Origin: Candidatus Bipolaricaulota bacterium
Lineage (GTDB): Bacteria; Bipolaricaulota; Bipolaricaulia; Bipolaricaulales; Bipolaricaulaceae
Direction of reading: 5' to 3'
DNA length: 19,949 nucleotides
NCBI GenBank assembly: GCA_021159405.1
Contig: JAGGRX010000155.1
Coordinates: 1 to 19,949 of the forward strand
The notes below the pieces were generated by a model. That model saw only the letters and a list, made by a program, of their open reading frames with translations. It made no database searches and was not told where the DNA came from. A program made the translations under genes and the position numbers. Shown here piece after piece: positions 1 to 6,856 of the stretch (positions are counted from its first letter, which is position 1; every line of letters begins with the position of its first letter).

Positions 1-1
1 C

Positions 2-277
2 ATGTCCAAGGATTGCGGGGAACTAAGTCAAGAGACGCTCGAGTTTCACCGGGCGATCCGCTCCCTCGTCGAGGAGCTGGAGGCGATCGATGCCTACCAG
101 CAGCGGGTAGACGCAACCCAGGACGAGGAGCTCCGGCGAATCCTCGCCCACAACCGAGACGAGGAGGTGGAGCATGTAGCCATGCTCCTGGAGTGGATTC
201 GCCGAAGGAACCCAGTCTTCGCCCGCGAACTTTCTGAGCAGCTCTTCCGCGAGGGCCCGATCGGACACGAAGCTTAG
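2..277 (+). CDS. Encapsulated ferritin-like protein (EncFtn family)
   Basis: A 91-residue, all-helical ferritin-like protein. EncFtn proteins are half-ferritins that dimerise to build a ferroxidase centre and work inside encapsulin nanocompartments, oxidising Fe(II) for storage. The family core is plain: EELEAIDAYQQRVDA (residues 24-38) followed by ILAHNRDEEVEH (47-58). From remembered alignment with Rhodospirillum rubrum EncFtn (ligands E32, E62, H65, plus Y39), the equivalents here are E25, E55, H58 and Y32, all present. The protein ends EGPIGHEA with no C-terminal encapsulin-targeting extension, unlike the classical cargo form. The stop TAG directly abuts the next ATG, so translation is probably coupled to the UPF0282 gene. 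Only one base lies upstream of the ATG, so the ribosome site cannot be seen and a longer N-terminus is possible. No encapsulin shell gene is in view; one could lie upstream of the window. Confidence 0.88.
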   Translation: MSKDCGELSQETLEFHRAIRSLVEELEAIDAYQQRVDATQDEELRRILAHNRDEEVEHVAMLLEWIRRRNPVFARELSEQLFREGPIGHEA

Positions 278-1372
278 ATGCAAATCCGGCCGGTGTGGTT
301 CGATTCCCTGGGCGCCAAGTCCATGTGTGTGCTCGTACGCACCCCCGACCTCGCCTTGCTCATCGACCCCGGGGCGGCCATCATGCAACCTGGGTATCCA
401 GCGCCGGATGAGCTCAAGCTCTACTACCTCGCCCTCGCCAGCGAGGCTCTACGCCGGGCTGCAAAGGAAGCCACCCATGTGGTCATCACCCACTACCACT
501 ACGATCACTTCCGCCCGGACATGCCAGAGGTTTATCAAGGGAAGACGTTGTGGATCAAGGATCCCAACCGCTGGATCAACCGCTCCCAGTGGGGCAGGGC
601 CAGGGATTTTCTTGCTGTACTCGCCGAGGTAGAGGGTTGGTCCCTGAAGGAAAGGCCGCCAGAACAGGGGGACTACCCCGATCCGGTGGAGTCCCTGCCT
701 TTGGCCTCCCGGACAAACCGTCGGGAGGACCTCCTCAGAAAATGGCGAAAGCGCTTTCTAGGACTTGCCCGCATGTGGCAGAAGGGCCCTTGGGTGGATG
801 AGGACTCCTTCGGGGGTCGGATCGCCTTCGCCGATGGGCGCACCTTCCGGGTGGGAGAGACCATCGTCCGCTTCACCCACCCCCTGTTCCACGGGGTGGA
901 GTATGCCGGTCCTGGCTGGGTGCTCGGGGTGGTGGTGGAGCATGGAGGCAAGAAATTCCTCTATTCCTCTGACCTTCAGGGCCCGGTGATCGAGGACTAC
1001 GCCGCCTGGATCGTGGAAGAACGGCCGGATGCCCTGATCCTGGACGGGCCAGCCACCTATCTTCTCGGCCCCTTCCAGTCAAAGGCGAACTTGGAGCGGG
1101 CGATCGGAAACTGCGCCACTTGCGTGCGGGGGGCAGGGGCGGAGCTTGTCGTAGTGGACCACCACCTCACCCGGGAGCCCAAGTTCAGGGAAAAGGCGGG
1201 CGAGGCCTTCTCAGCTGGGGCGATCACCGGGGCCGAGCTCTTCGGAATCTCGCCCCTGACCGATCGTCTGGTCAGCTGGAGGGAAACCGGGGAACTGGAA
1301 AGGGTTTTGAAGCTTGCCGCCTCTAGGGAACTAGAGCTAGAGTTGTTGGAGCCACCTTGCCTCTCCTTTTGA
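278..1372 (+). CDS. UPF0282 family metallo-beta-lactamase-fold hydrolase
   Basis: A 364-residue metallo-beta-lactamase-fold protein. The N-terminus (VWFDSLGAKSM, then LLIDPG at 27-32) and the metal motif HYHYDH at 72-77 (HxHxDH) match the UPF0282 family as I recall it, known mainly from archaea. Further likely ligands or family blocks are FTHPLFHGVEY, LYSSDLQGPV and VVDHHLTREP. An insertion of roughly 60 residues rich in Arg and Lys (about 120-180) separates the metal motif from the second beta-sandwich half. The substrate is unknown; the fold implies a di-metal hydrolase. The ATG follows the EncFtn stop with no gap and has no good Shine-Dalgarno of its own, pointing to coupled expression. 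Whether it serves iron storage or merely shares the operon is not shown. Family assignment is fairly secure; function is not. Confidence 0.8.
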   Translation: MQIRPVWFDSLGAKSMCVLVRTPDLALLIDPGAAIMQPGYPAPDELKLYYLALASEALRRAAKEATHVVITHYHYDHFRPDMPEVYQGKTLWIKDPNRWINRSQWGRARDFLAVLAEVEGWSLKERPPEQGDYPDPVESLPLASRTNRREDLLRKWRKRFLGLARMWQKGPWVDEDSFGGRIAFADGRTFRVGETIVRFTHPLFHGVEYAGPGWVLGVVVEHGGKKFLYSSDLQGPVIEDYAAWIVEERPDALILDGPATYLLGPFQSKANLERAIGNCATCVRGAGAELVVVDHHLTREPKFREKAGEAFSAGAITGAELFGISPLTDRLVSWRETGELERVLKLAASRELELELLEPPCLSF

Positions 1373-1395
1373 AGTCCTCAGCCCGTCCGCCTTCC

Positions 1396-1423
1396 TTGCC
1401 AGCGGTGAGTGGACTTTGATAGT
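1396..1423 (+). promoter_or_regulatory. Sigma70-type promoter for the 1432 gene
   Basis: TTGCCA (1396-1401, five of six consensus bases), a 16-bp spacer and GATAGT (1418-1423, four of six). The predicted transcript would begin at about 1430, practically at the GTG start at 1432, so the mRNA would be leaderless. No Shine-Dalgarno precedes that GTG. Inferred from sequence only. Confidence 0.4.
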
Positions 1424-1431
1424 GTTAAACT

Positions 1432-2472
1432 GTGGCCCGGTGTGTCTTGATATATGCGGTGTCTATGGCCATATGGGGCGTGGCAGCCCTAGGGGTGGAG
1501 CTATCGGGGTGGACTGACTCTGTTCTATCATTGTCAGTAGGGGCTGCTGAGTTGTCCTGGAACGCTACGATCCATTTGGATCTGGATCTCACTTCTGAGC
1601 TCTCCAGCTACCTTCAAATTAGGCTGGAGGATGCCGAGCTGGATCGTCTCATCGCCCAGGCGAGCTGGTACGACCGGCCCCTGCGCCTGCAGGGAAGCTG
1701 TGAATTCAAAGGAGGGGACTTCTACAAGGCAAAGGGTGAGTTTCGCTATTGGGAAGATCCCTGGAGCGTGAAACTGACTGGGGAGCTCCCGGAGGGGGAA
1801 TCCCCTACCACCGTCCTGCAGGGGAATTATGACGACGACACATTAGAGGCGGAGTTTGAATTGTCTTGGGAGGAGATGGCTTTTTCCGAGCTCGAGGCCT
1901 ACCTAGACCTTCCCGCCGTTTTGGATTGGCGAACCAGGTGGACGCTCGATTTGGAGGCAGAGCAGACCCCCTCGCTGGGAGGCCGGGCTTACGGCCCGGT
2001 CCCCTGGGGGGAACTTACCTTTTACTGGGAGGACTTCGCCCTCAGCCAGATCAGGTTCCAGTGGGAAGGAGAGAAAGGAGGTTGGCAACACGAACTTTAT
2101 TTAGATTGGGTCATCGGTGAGGATCCAGAGCTGGATGTAGACAGCGTCTTCTACCTGGACGAGCAAACCGGGTACGGGCTGAGCGTCAAGGCCACCGGCC
2201 TCTCTTCCCTTGTCCTGAAAAAGCTCTCGCCATTCGTCTTCGGGACGGGTTGGAAGCTCGCTTTGGATCTCGTTGATCAGGAGATTTCCCTCCGCGCCAG
2301 CCGCGAGTTTGAAGACGCTGAACTTGGTTGCGATCTCGTCTGGGGAGAGGATGGCTTGGAGGGGGAACTGTGGCTGGATTTTTTTCTGGGGGACGTGGAG
2401 CTGACCGAGGGACTCTCCTGGGAAGAAGGGATCCTAGATGAGCTTTCCCTGGAGCTGTACTTAGAATTTTAA
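1432..2472 (+). CDS. Exported acidic beta-rich protein of unknown function
   Basis: A 346-residue protein I do not recognise. Residues 1-22 form a hydrophobic segment (AVSMAIWGVAALG) that looks like a signal peptide. The rest is strongly acidic with many alternating hydrophobic/polar stretches ending in aromatic residues (for example LYLDWVIGE and LWLDFFLGD) and frequent Trp, typical of a long antiparallel beta-sheet or beta-barrel. It ends LELYLEF; a terminal Phe after alternating residues is also seen in outer-membrane barrels, but that is only suggestive. The GTG at 1432 sits just after a promoter-like sequence and lacks a ribosome site. An alternative ATG at 1465 would shorten the signal peptide. 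It lies upstream, in the same direction, of three other exported-protein genes and may belong to the same envelope system. Confidence 0.65.
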   Translation: MARCVLIYAVSMAIWGVAALGVELSGWTDSVLSLSVGAAELSWNATIHLDLDLTSELSSYLQIRLEDAELDRLIAQASWYDRPLRLQGSCEFKGGDFYKAKGEFRYWEDPWSVKLTGELPEGESPTTVLQGNYDDDTLEAEFELSWEEMAFSELEAYLDLPAVLDWRTRWTLDLEAEQTPSLGGRAYGPVPWGELTFYWEDFALSQIRFQWEGEKGGWQHELYLDWVIGEDPELDVDSVFYLDEQTGYGLSVKATGLSSLVLKKLSPFVFGTGWKLALDLVDQEISLRASREFEDAELGCDLVWGEDGLEGELWLDFFLGDVELTEGLSWEEGILDELSLELYLEF

Positions 2473-2530
2473 GGCCCGCTGTCTAGCCGCGACCTTCCTG
2501 TGGCAAAATAATTTATGCAAAAGGAACTCG

Positions 2531-2540
2531 GAGGAGGTGA
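2531..2540 (+). promoter_or_regulatory. Ribosome binding site of the small beta-sandwich gene
   Basis: GAGGAGGTGA is an almost perfect anti-16S match and ends five bases before GTG 2546. It therefore favours that start over the GTG at 2537, which lies inside the site itself. The same ten bases recur at 3974-3983 in the gene remnant downstream. Confidence 0.7.
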
Positions 2541-2545
2541 TAGCT

Positions 2546-3055
2546 GTGCGAAGGAGTAAGGCTTTGTTGGCGGTGATGATGGCTCTGGTGCTGGTGGCTG
2601 GCGTCGCCCCCCTGGCGCTGGCCAAGAAGGGCGGCTCCGGGGTCTCCGTCAAGGCCCGAGTGGGGGGACAGATCGTCCTCGAGATCGCAAGCGGCCAGGA
2701 GATCAGCTTCGAGGTGGACCCCCTCACAAACCCTGAGGACACAGCGGAGACGGAGCTGTTGGTTCGCACCAACGCCCCCCGTTACTCCATCGTGGCCGAG
2801 TTCAGCGACTTCCTCATCGGGGACTACGACCTCATCAAGAACGAGAAGTTCTTCGTCCGCTCCAAGGCTCCGGGAAGTGGCCAAGCTCTCGAGGATTGGA
2901 CCGTGCCCAAGGGGCAGCTCACCATCCTGAAGAACGAGGACGGCCTCACCGCAGGGGAGACCACGGTGGTGGAGTACAAGCTGACGGTGGACTTCACAGT
3001 CCCCCCTGGAGAGGGGAAGCTGCAGGTAGTGTTTACTGCGGTGCCCGCCTTTTAG
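2546..3055 (+). CDS. Small secreted beta-sandwich protein
   Basis: A 169-residue exported protein. The signal peptide is clear: a basic start (MRRSK), a hydrophobic core (ALLAVMMALVLVAGVAPL) and a probable cleavage site after ALA. The mature part is beta-rich: VKARVGGQIVLEI, LLVRTNAPRYSIVAEF, then VVEYKLTVDFTVPPG and a closing strand KLQVVFTAVPAF. This layout (strand-rich domain with the last strand at the extreme C-terminus) resembles WxL-type or pilin-like Ig domains, but no WxL motif is visible and I assign no family. It lies 15 bp upstream of a PapD/DUF916-like gene, an arrangement reminiscent of Gram-positive WxL-DUF916 pairs. A collapsed second copy is seen at 3952-4045. Role in the cell surface is inferred from the signal peptide and context only. 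Confidence 0.7.
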   Translation: MRRSKALLAVMMALVLVAGVAPLALAKKGGSGVSVKARVGGQIVLEIASGQEISFEVDPLTNPEDTAETELLVRTNAPRYSIVAEFSDFLIGDYDLIKNEKFFVRSKAPGSGQALEDWTVPKGQLTILKNEDGLTAGETTVVEYKLTVDFTVPPGEGKLQVVFTAVPAF

Positions 3056-3070
3056 GGGAGGTGAGATAGG

Positions 3071-3895
3071 ATGAGGAAGCTGATCGCAATTGTTGCCGTT
3101 ACAGCGCTGCTAGGAGTCCTCGCCACCCCAGCTGGGATCTCGGTGTTCCCGCTGGTCCAGGAGCTCCTGCTTCCGCCCGGGACATCCTACAGCAACACCA
3201 TCCAGGTGGAGAACGTAAGCGAGGAACCGGTGAAGATCACCGTCCAGGTCGTGGGGTTCATGGCTCCCGAGGGGATCCCCCAGTTCCTGGATCCCGCTCA
3301 AGATCGCTACCCCTTCAGTGGCAAGGACCTGCTCACCATTGAGCCCGCACAACAAGAGGTGCTGCCAGGAGAGACGGCCACGTTCCACTACACCGTGACC
3401 ATGCCCGCCGACCTTGACCCCTATGGTGGCAGATACCTGGCTGCTGTGTTCCGGGCCGAGCCCGTAGAGGTTGAGGCCGGGGCGCAGGTGGTGGTAACCG
3501 CCCAGGTGGCATCCTTGTTTCTCATCGATCCCGGTGGGGAGGCTGCTCCCCATCTCAAAGCCGCCGATATCAAGGCCTATCCCAGTGTGGATGACCCCCA
3601 CAAGATCGTGCTGGAAGCCCTGGTAACCAACGACGGCAACCTTCACATCAGCTCGGACCAGATACGAGGCTACGTTTACATCACGGATGAGGACGGCTAT
3701 GTGGTGGACGAGTTCGCCGCTCACACCCACACCGTGCTCCCGGGCAACGCCTACATCCATCGGGAGGTGTGGCAAGCCCCTCAGGACCTACCCAGTGGTA
3801 AGTACTATCTGCACCTCGGCCTGGTGCTGTTCGCCCCCGATCCGGAACACCCTCAACACCTGTTCATCACCGCGCCGATTACCCTCAAGTTCTAA
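3071..3895 (+). CDS. Secreted PapD/DUF916-like beta-sandwich protein, copy 1
   Basis: A 274-residue exported protein with signal peptide MRKLIAIVAVTALLGVLATPAG. The N-terminal domain has the sequence style of pilus-chaperone-like or DUF916 Ig domains: SVFPLVQELLLPPGTSYSNTIQVEN, then VEPVKITVQV-like strands, IEPAQQEVLPGETATFHYTVTMP (about 91-116), and the YGGRYLAAVF block (about 118-128). A second Ig-like half follows (VLEALVTNDGNLHIS, then LPGNAYIHREVW and LPSGKYYLHL), ending in ITAPITLKF. There is no transmembrane anchor or sortase motif at the C-terminus. A strong GGGGAGGTGA site precedes the ATG. It has a close tandem paralogue at 4053. A perfect 13-bp hairpin follows the stop. Likely envelope or surface-assembly role; the partner is probably the small upstream protein. 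Fold call is moderate, function unproven. Confidence 0.7.
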   Translation: MRKLIAIVAVTALLGVLATPAGISVFPLVQELLLPPGTSYSNTIQVENVSEEPVKITVQVVGFMAPEGIPQFLDPAQDRYPFSGKDLLTIEPAQQEVLPGETATFHYTVTMPADLDPYGGRYLAAVFRAEPVEVEAGAQVVVTAQVASLFLIDPGGEAAPHLKAADIKAYPSVDDPHKIVLEALVTNDGNLHISSDQIRGYVYITDEDGYVVDEFAAHTHTVLPGNAYIHREVWQAPQDLPSGKYYLHLGLVLFAPDPEHPQHLFITAPITLKF

Positions 3896-3903
3896 GAGGC
3901 TAT

Positions 3904-3934
3904 GTGAGGGGGGCGGGTGAACCGTCCCCCTCAC
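3904..3934 (+). terminator. Hairpin terminator after the copy 1 gene
   Basis: A 13-bp stem (GTGAGGGGGGCGG pairing with CCGTCCCCCTCAC, one G-T pair) around the loop GTGAA, starting 9 bp after the stop codon. The following bases are only moderately T-rich (CTTCTTCCT further on), so termination may be partial. The core GGGGGCGG/CCGTCCCC is repeated in the hairpin after the second paralogue at 4907-4928. Confidence 0.6.
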
Positions 3935-3951
3935 CACGTCTAAAACGTCTT

Positions 3952-4045
3952 CTTCCTGTGGAACAACCTAACCGAGGAGGTGAGGTAAGAGGTAGGAGGC
4001 TGTTAGCAGTAACGTTCACCGCAGTGCGGCGTTTTAGGGGAGGTG
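3952..4045 (+). pseudogene. Collapsed remnant of the small beta-sandwich gene
   Basis: This spacer carries both ends of the 2546-3055 gene with its middle missing. CTTCCTGTGG (3952-3961) equals 2494-2503 of that gene's upstream region. GAGGAGGTGA (3974-3983) equals its ribosome site at 2531-2540. Then ACGTTCACCGCAGTGCGGCG followed by TTTTAGGGGAGGTG (4032-4045) matches the codons for the last residues FTAVPAF, the stop and the next gene's ribosome site (TTTTAGGGGAGGTG at 3050-3063). One base is missing before the TTTTAG. The simplest reading is that the gene pair was duplicated and the second small gene lost almost all its coding sequence while the expression signals for the downstream paralogue were kept. 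Confidence 0.6.
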
Positions 4046-4052
4046 GTGTAGG

Positions 4053-4883
4053 ATGAGGAAGCTGATAGTAGTAGTTGTTGGCCTTGCAGCCCTGGTAGGA
4101 GTCTTAGCCACCGCCACTGGGATCTCCCTATCCCCTTTGCTTACCGACATCGTGCTTCCACTGGGCGCCACTTACTCGGACGCGATCTACATCACCAACA
4201 CCGGGGACAAGCCAATGGTCGTTAGTGCCCAAGCCGTAGGTTACATCATGGAGGACGGCGTGCCCCGATTCCTGGATCCGGCTAAAGACACCTACCCCTA
4301 CAGCGGCAAGGACCTGCTGACGATAGAGCCGGCCGAGCTCACCGTCCAGCCTGGGGAGGGCGTGACTTTCACCTACCGGCTGAGCATGCCGGAGGATCTG
4401 ACCCCTTACGGGGGAAGGTACGTGGCCGCCGTGTTCTGGGTGAAGCCGGAAGCGGAGTCCGAGGCCCAGGTGATGGTGTCGGCCCGGGTGGCGTCGTTGT
4501 TCCTCATCAACCCAGGGGGCGATGTCGCGCCCCACTTGAAGTTCGAGAACCTCAAAATCTACCAATCCCCCATCCACCCCCGCACCGTCGTCTTGGAGGC
4601 CCAGATAACCAACGACGGCAAGGTGCACCTTAACTCGGATCAGGTGGCGGGGCGTGTTTTTGTTACCGATGAGGACGGCTATTTCCTCGACGAGTTCAAC
4701 TTCTGCGCCCACCACATCATCCTGCTCCCGGGCAACGTGCGCGTTTGGCAAACCACCTGGGAGGTGCCGGAGGACCTGCCCAGCGGGGTATATCAGTTCC
4801 ACCTGGACATCCTGGTGTTCGGGCCGGCAGGCACTGAGCCCCAGCGGTATCTCTTCTCAGCCCCGGTAGAACTGAACTTCTGA
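4053..4883 (+). CDS. Secreted PapD/DUF916-like beta-sandwich protein, copy 2
   Basis: A 276-residue tandem paralogue of the 3071 gene, more than half identical by eye. Shared blocks are MRKLI at the start, FLDPA...YP-SGKDLLTIEPA (about 74-95), PYGGRY-AAVF, VASLFLI-PGG-APHLK, TNDGK-HL-SDQ, TDEDGY and the final beta-strand (here SAPVELNF). It has the same signal-peptide architecture (IVVVVGLAALVGVLATATG). The ribosome site GGGGAGGTGG and the first 14 coding bases are nearly the same as copy 1, so the duplication is recent enough to show at DNA level in the 5' region. Divergence is highest in the second half, which may reflect different partners. It ends 33 bp before the convergent cysS stop, with a shared hairpin in between. 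Surface or envelope role inferred from the signal peptide and neighbours. Confidence 0.7.
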   Translation: MRKLIVVVVGLAALVGVLATATGISLSPLLTDIVLPLGATYSDAIYITNTGDKPMVVSAQAVGYIMEDGVPRFLDPAKDTYPYSGKDLLTIEPAELTVQPGEGVTFTYRLSMPEDLTPYGGRYVAAVFWVKPEAESEAQVMVSARVASLFLINPGGDVAPHLKFENLKIYQSPIHPRTVVLEAQITNDGKVHLNSDQVAGRVFVTDEDGYFLDEFNFCAHHIILLPGNVRVWQTTWEVPEDLPSGVYQFHLDILVFGPAGTEPQRYLFSAPVELNF

Positions 4884-4906
4884 GGTTGGAGGGGCAAGCT
4901 GGGAAA

Positions 4907-4928
4907 GGGGGCGGCGTCAGCCGTCCCC
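4907..4928. terminator. Bidirectional terminator between copy 2 and cysS
   Basis: A 9-bp stem (GGGGGCGGC pairing with GCCGTCCCC, one G-T pair) with loop GTCA. The cysS stop codon (TCA on the plus strand, 4917-4919) sits in the loop. Short A and T runs flank it on either side (AAA before, CCCTTT after), so it could serve both converging transcripts. Confidence 0.5.
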
Positions 4929-6308
4929 GCCCTTTATGGTCCAGGTGGTGCCGGTGGGCGTGTCACGGAGCTCGACGCCAAGTTCGGCCAGCCGGGCCCG
5001 GATCCGGTCGGCCAGGGCAAAATCCTTTTGCTTTCTCAGCTCGGCCCGGAGCTCGATGAGGAGGCCGATGAGCTCCTCGGTAAGCCCTTCCGCCCGCGGT
5101 CTTTCCACTTGAAACAGCCCCAGGGGCTCGGCGAGCTTGCGCACCAAGGCCGCGGCCGCTCTTACCCCGGCAGGATCACCGCCCGCCTGCCTGAATCGAT
5201 GCGCTGCCCCCACGATCTCCTGCAGGGCGCCGATCGCCCCGGCGGTGTCGAAATCGTCGGAAAGCCGGGCATGAAACTTGTCCTCAAGCGAGGAAAGCTC
5301 GACCGAAAAGGCCTCGGGAATCTCGCCCTCCTCGGGCAGCGACTCCGCCTCCCACAGGAAGTCGTACACCCCCTCCACCGCCCGCTTGGCCTCACTCAAG
5401 GCCGCGTCCGAGAAATCCAGGGGCTTTCTGTAGGCGCGGGTGAGGTAGAAGTAGCGCACTGCCTCCGTCCCGTATCTCTCCACCACGTCGCGGGCGTAGG
5501 CGAAGTTTCCTAAGGACTTGGCCATCTTCTCCCCCCGCACGGTGAGCATCCCGTTGTGGAGCCAGATCCTGGCGAAGGGCTTTTCGGTGAGGGCCTCGGC
5601 CTGGGCGATCTCGTTCTCGTGGTGGGGAAAGATGAGGTCACTTCCCCCGGCATGGATGTCGAAAGGCACCCCCAGGAGATCCATGGCCATCACTACGCAC
5701 TCGGTGTGCCAGCCAGGGCGCCCCTCCCCCCAGGGGGAAGGCCACTTGGGCTCCCCGGGCTTGGCCGCCTTCCACAGGGCGAAGTCCAGGGGATCGCGCT
5801 TTTTTTCGTCCACCGCGATCCTGGCCCCGGCCTTGAGCTCCTCCAACACCTTCCCAGAAAGCTTTCCGTACTCGGGGAAGCTGGCCACCGAAAAGTAGAC
5901 GTCCCCATCCACCACGTATGCGTGGCCCTTTTCGATGAGTTTTTCGATGAACTCCACCATCTTTGCGACGTACTCGGTGGCCTTGGGGGAGTGGGTGGGG
6001 CGGTTCACCCCCAGCCTTTCCAGGTCACGGAAGTACTCCTCGGTGTAGCGGGCGGCGATCTCGCTTGCGGGGACGCCCTCCTCCCGGGCACGGTTTATGA
6101 TCTTGTCGTCCACGTCGGTGATGTTCTGGACGTAGATGACCTCCCTTCCCTGGGACTTAAGGTACCGCCGCAGGGCGTCGAACACGATGAACGGGCGGGC
6201 GTTGCCGATGTGGATGAGGTCGTAGACGGTGGGGCCGCACACGTACATCCTCACAGTGTCACTCGAAAGTTCCTCCAGCCGGCGCGATAGCGTGCTGTAA
6301 AGCTGCAA
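4917..6308 (-). CDS. cysS: Cysteinyl-tRNA synthetase
   Basis: Charges tRNA-Cys with cysteine; class I synthetase, cytoplasmic. The N-terminus MQLYSTL leads to MYVCGPTVYD, containing the zinc-binding Cys, and the HIGH-type signature HIGNARPF. NITDVDDKII, the zinc site around GWHTECVVMA and HAGGSDLIFPHHENEIAQ follow. The KMSKS loop appears as KMAKSLGNF. The C-terminal helical DALR-like and anticodon region ends TWTIKGGDG. I place the start at TTG 6308 (463 residues) because AAAGGAGG lies at the right distance and family members begin just before LYNTL-type sequences. An ATG 51 bases upstream (6359) is in frame but would lie at the promoter's -35 region and add non-conserved residues. It is divergent from the small-export-protein gene and convergent with the secreted paralogue. 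Confidence 0.95.
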   Translation of the reverse strand: MQLYSTLSRRLEELSSDTVRMYVCGPTVYDLIHIGNARPFIVFDALRRYLKSQGREVIYVQNITDVDDKIINRAREEGVPASEIAARYTEEYFRDLERLGVNRPTHSPKATEYVAKMVEFIEKLIEKGHAYVVDGDVYFSVASFPEYGKLSGKVLEELKAGARIAVDEKKRDPLDFALWKAAKPGEPKWPSPWGEGRPGWHTECVVMAMDLLGVPFDIHAGGSDLIFPHHENEIAQAEALTEKPFARIWLHNGMLTVRGEKMAKSLGNFAYARDVVERYGTEAVRYFYLTRAYRKPLDFSDAALSEAKRAVEGVYDFLWEAESLPEEGEIPEAFSVELSSLEDKFHARLSDDFDTAGAIGALQEIVGAAHRFRQAGGDPAGVRAAAALVRKLAEPLGLFQVERPRAEGLTEELIGLLIELRAELRKQKDFALADRIRARLAELGVELRDTPTGTTWTIKGGDG

Positions 6309-6316
6309 CCCCACCA

Positions 6317-6322
6317 CCTCCT
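6317..6322 (-). promoter_or_regulatory. Ribosome binding site deciding the TTG start of cysS
   Basis: On the minus strand AGGAGG lies eight bases before the TTG at 6308. An ATG start at 6359 would have no such site and would lie upstream of the predicted transcription start. Confidence 0.65.
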
Positions 6323-6330
6323 TTTCCCAT

Positions 6331-6359
6331 AGTGTAGAGAGAGCCATGCGCCCCCACAA
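6331..6359 (-). promoter_or_regulatory. Promoter of cysS
   Basis: On the minus strand TTGTGG (6359-6354), a 17-bp spacer and TACACT (6336-6331), each matching four of six consensus bases. A transcript starting near 6324 would have a short leader carrying the ribosome site. It is back-to-back with the start of the divergent gene at 6395. Confidence 0.45.
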
Positions 6360-6382
6360 GAACCAGGTTTCCAGCGCCAGCG

Positions 6383-6388
6383 TAGAAT
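6383..6388 (+). promoter_or_regulatory. -10 element of the 6395 gene
   Basis: TAGAAT (five of six consensus) ends six bases before the ATG, so the transcript would start at or next to the start codon. No convincing -35 is seen at the proper distance and no Shine-Dalgarno precedes the ATG. Confidence 0.4.
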
Positions 6389-6394
6389 GGGACC

Positions 6395-6856
6395 ATGGAT
6401 GCCCTCTCGATTCTGAAGGTGGTGGGGCTTTCGGCAGCGCCGGTGGCTGAACTCCGCGGGGGGCTGCCGCTTGCGCTCTCCCTGGGGATCCATCCGGCGG
6501 CTGCCTACCTGCTTTCGGTCGCGGGGAACCTCCTCCCCGTGCCCTTTCTCCTGTGGGGACTGTCTCGGCTCCTTGCGCTCCTTCCCCGGCTTCCCGAAAG
6601 GTGGCGGGGGCCCGTCGAGCGCTACCTGGCCTGGCAGAGAAAAAGACATGCCCGGAAGTTCGCCCGCCTGGGGGACGTGGCGCTGGTTTTGGTGGTGGCG
6701 GTGCCGCTTCCGGCCACCGGGGCCTGGACCGGGTGTCTCCTCGCCACCCTCCTCGGAATCCCGCCGCGCCGGGCCTTCCCCCTCATTACACTTGGGGTCC
6801 TCCTGGCCGGGGGGATCGTGCTAGCCGCGAGCCTGGGCCTCTTCGCGCTCCTTTAG
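6395..6856 (+). CDS. Small multidrug export family membrane protein (COG2426)
   Basis: A 153-residue integral membrane protein. The start MDALSILKVVGLSAAPVAELRGGLPLAL has the AAP-ELRGGLPLA signature of the small-multidrug-export family (PF06695, COG2426), followed by a membrane segment around residues 40-60. A basic cytoplasmic loop (WQRKRHARKFARLGD, about 86-101) precedes LVVAVPLPATGAWTG, the second family signature, and two more membrane helices. Despite the family name, no transport substrate is firmly established. The gene is divergent from cysS, probably leaderless, and its 3' end overlaps the convergent clp gene's 3' end by 36 bp, so both C-termini are read from the same DNA. Confidence 0.85.
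   Translation: MDALSILKVVGLSAAPVAELRGGLPLALSLGIHPAAAYLLSVAGNLLPVPFLLWGLSRLLALLPRLPERWRGPVERYLAWQRKRHARKFARLGDVALVLVVAVPLPATGAWTGCLLATLLGIPPRRAFPLITLGVLLAGGIVLAASLGLFALL

Noticed and set aside
2500..2520. Promoter in the AT-rich patch upstream of the 2546 gene
   Set aside because: Several weak -10 look-alikes but no -35 at suitable spacing, so no site is called.
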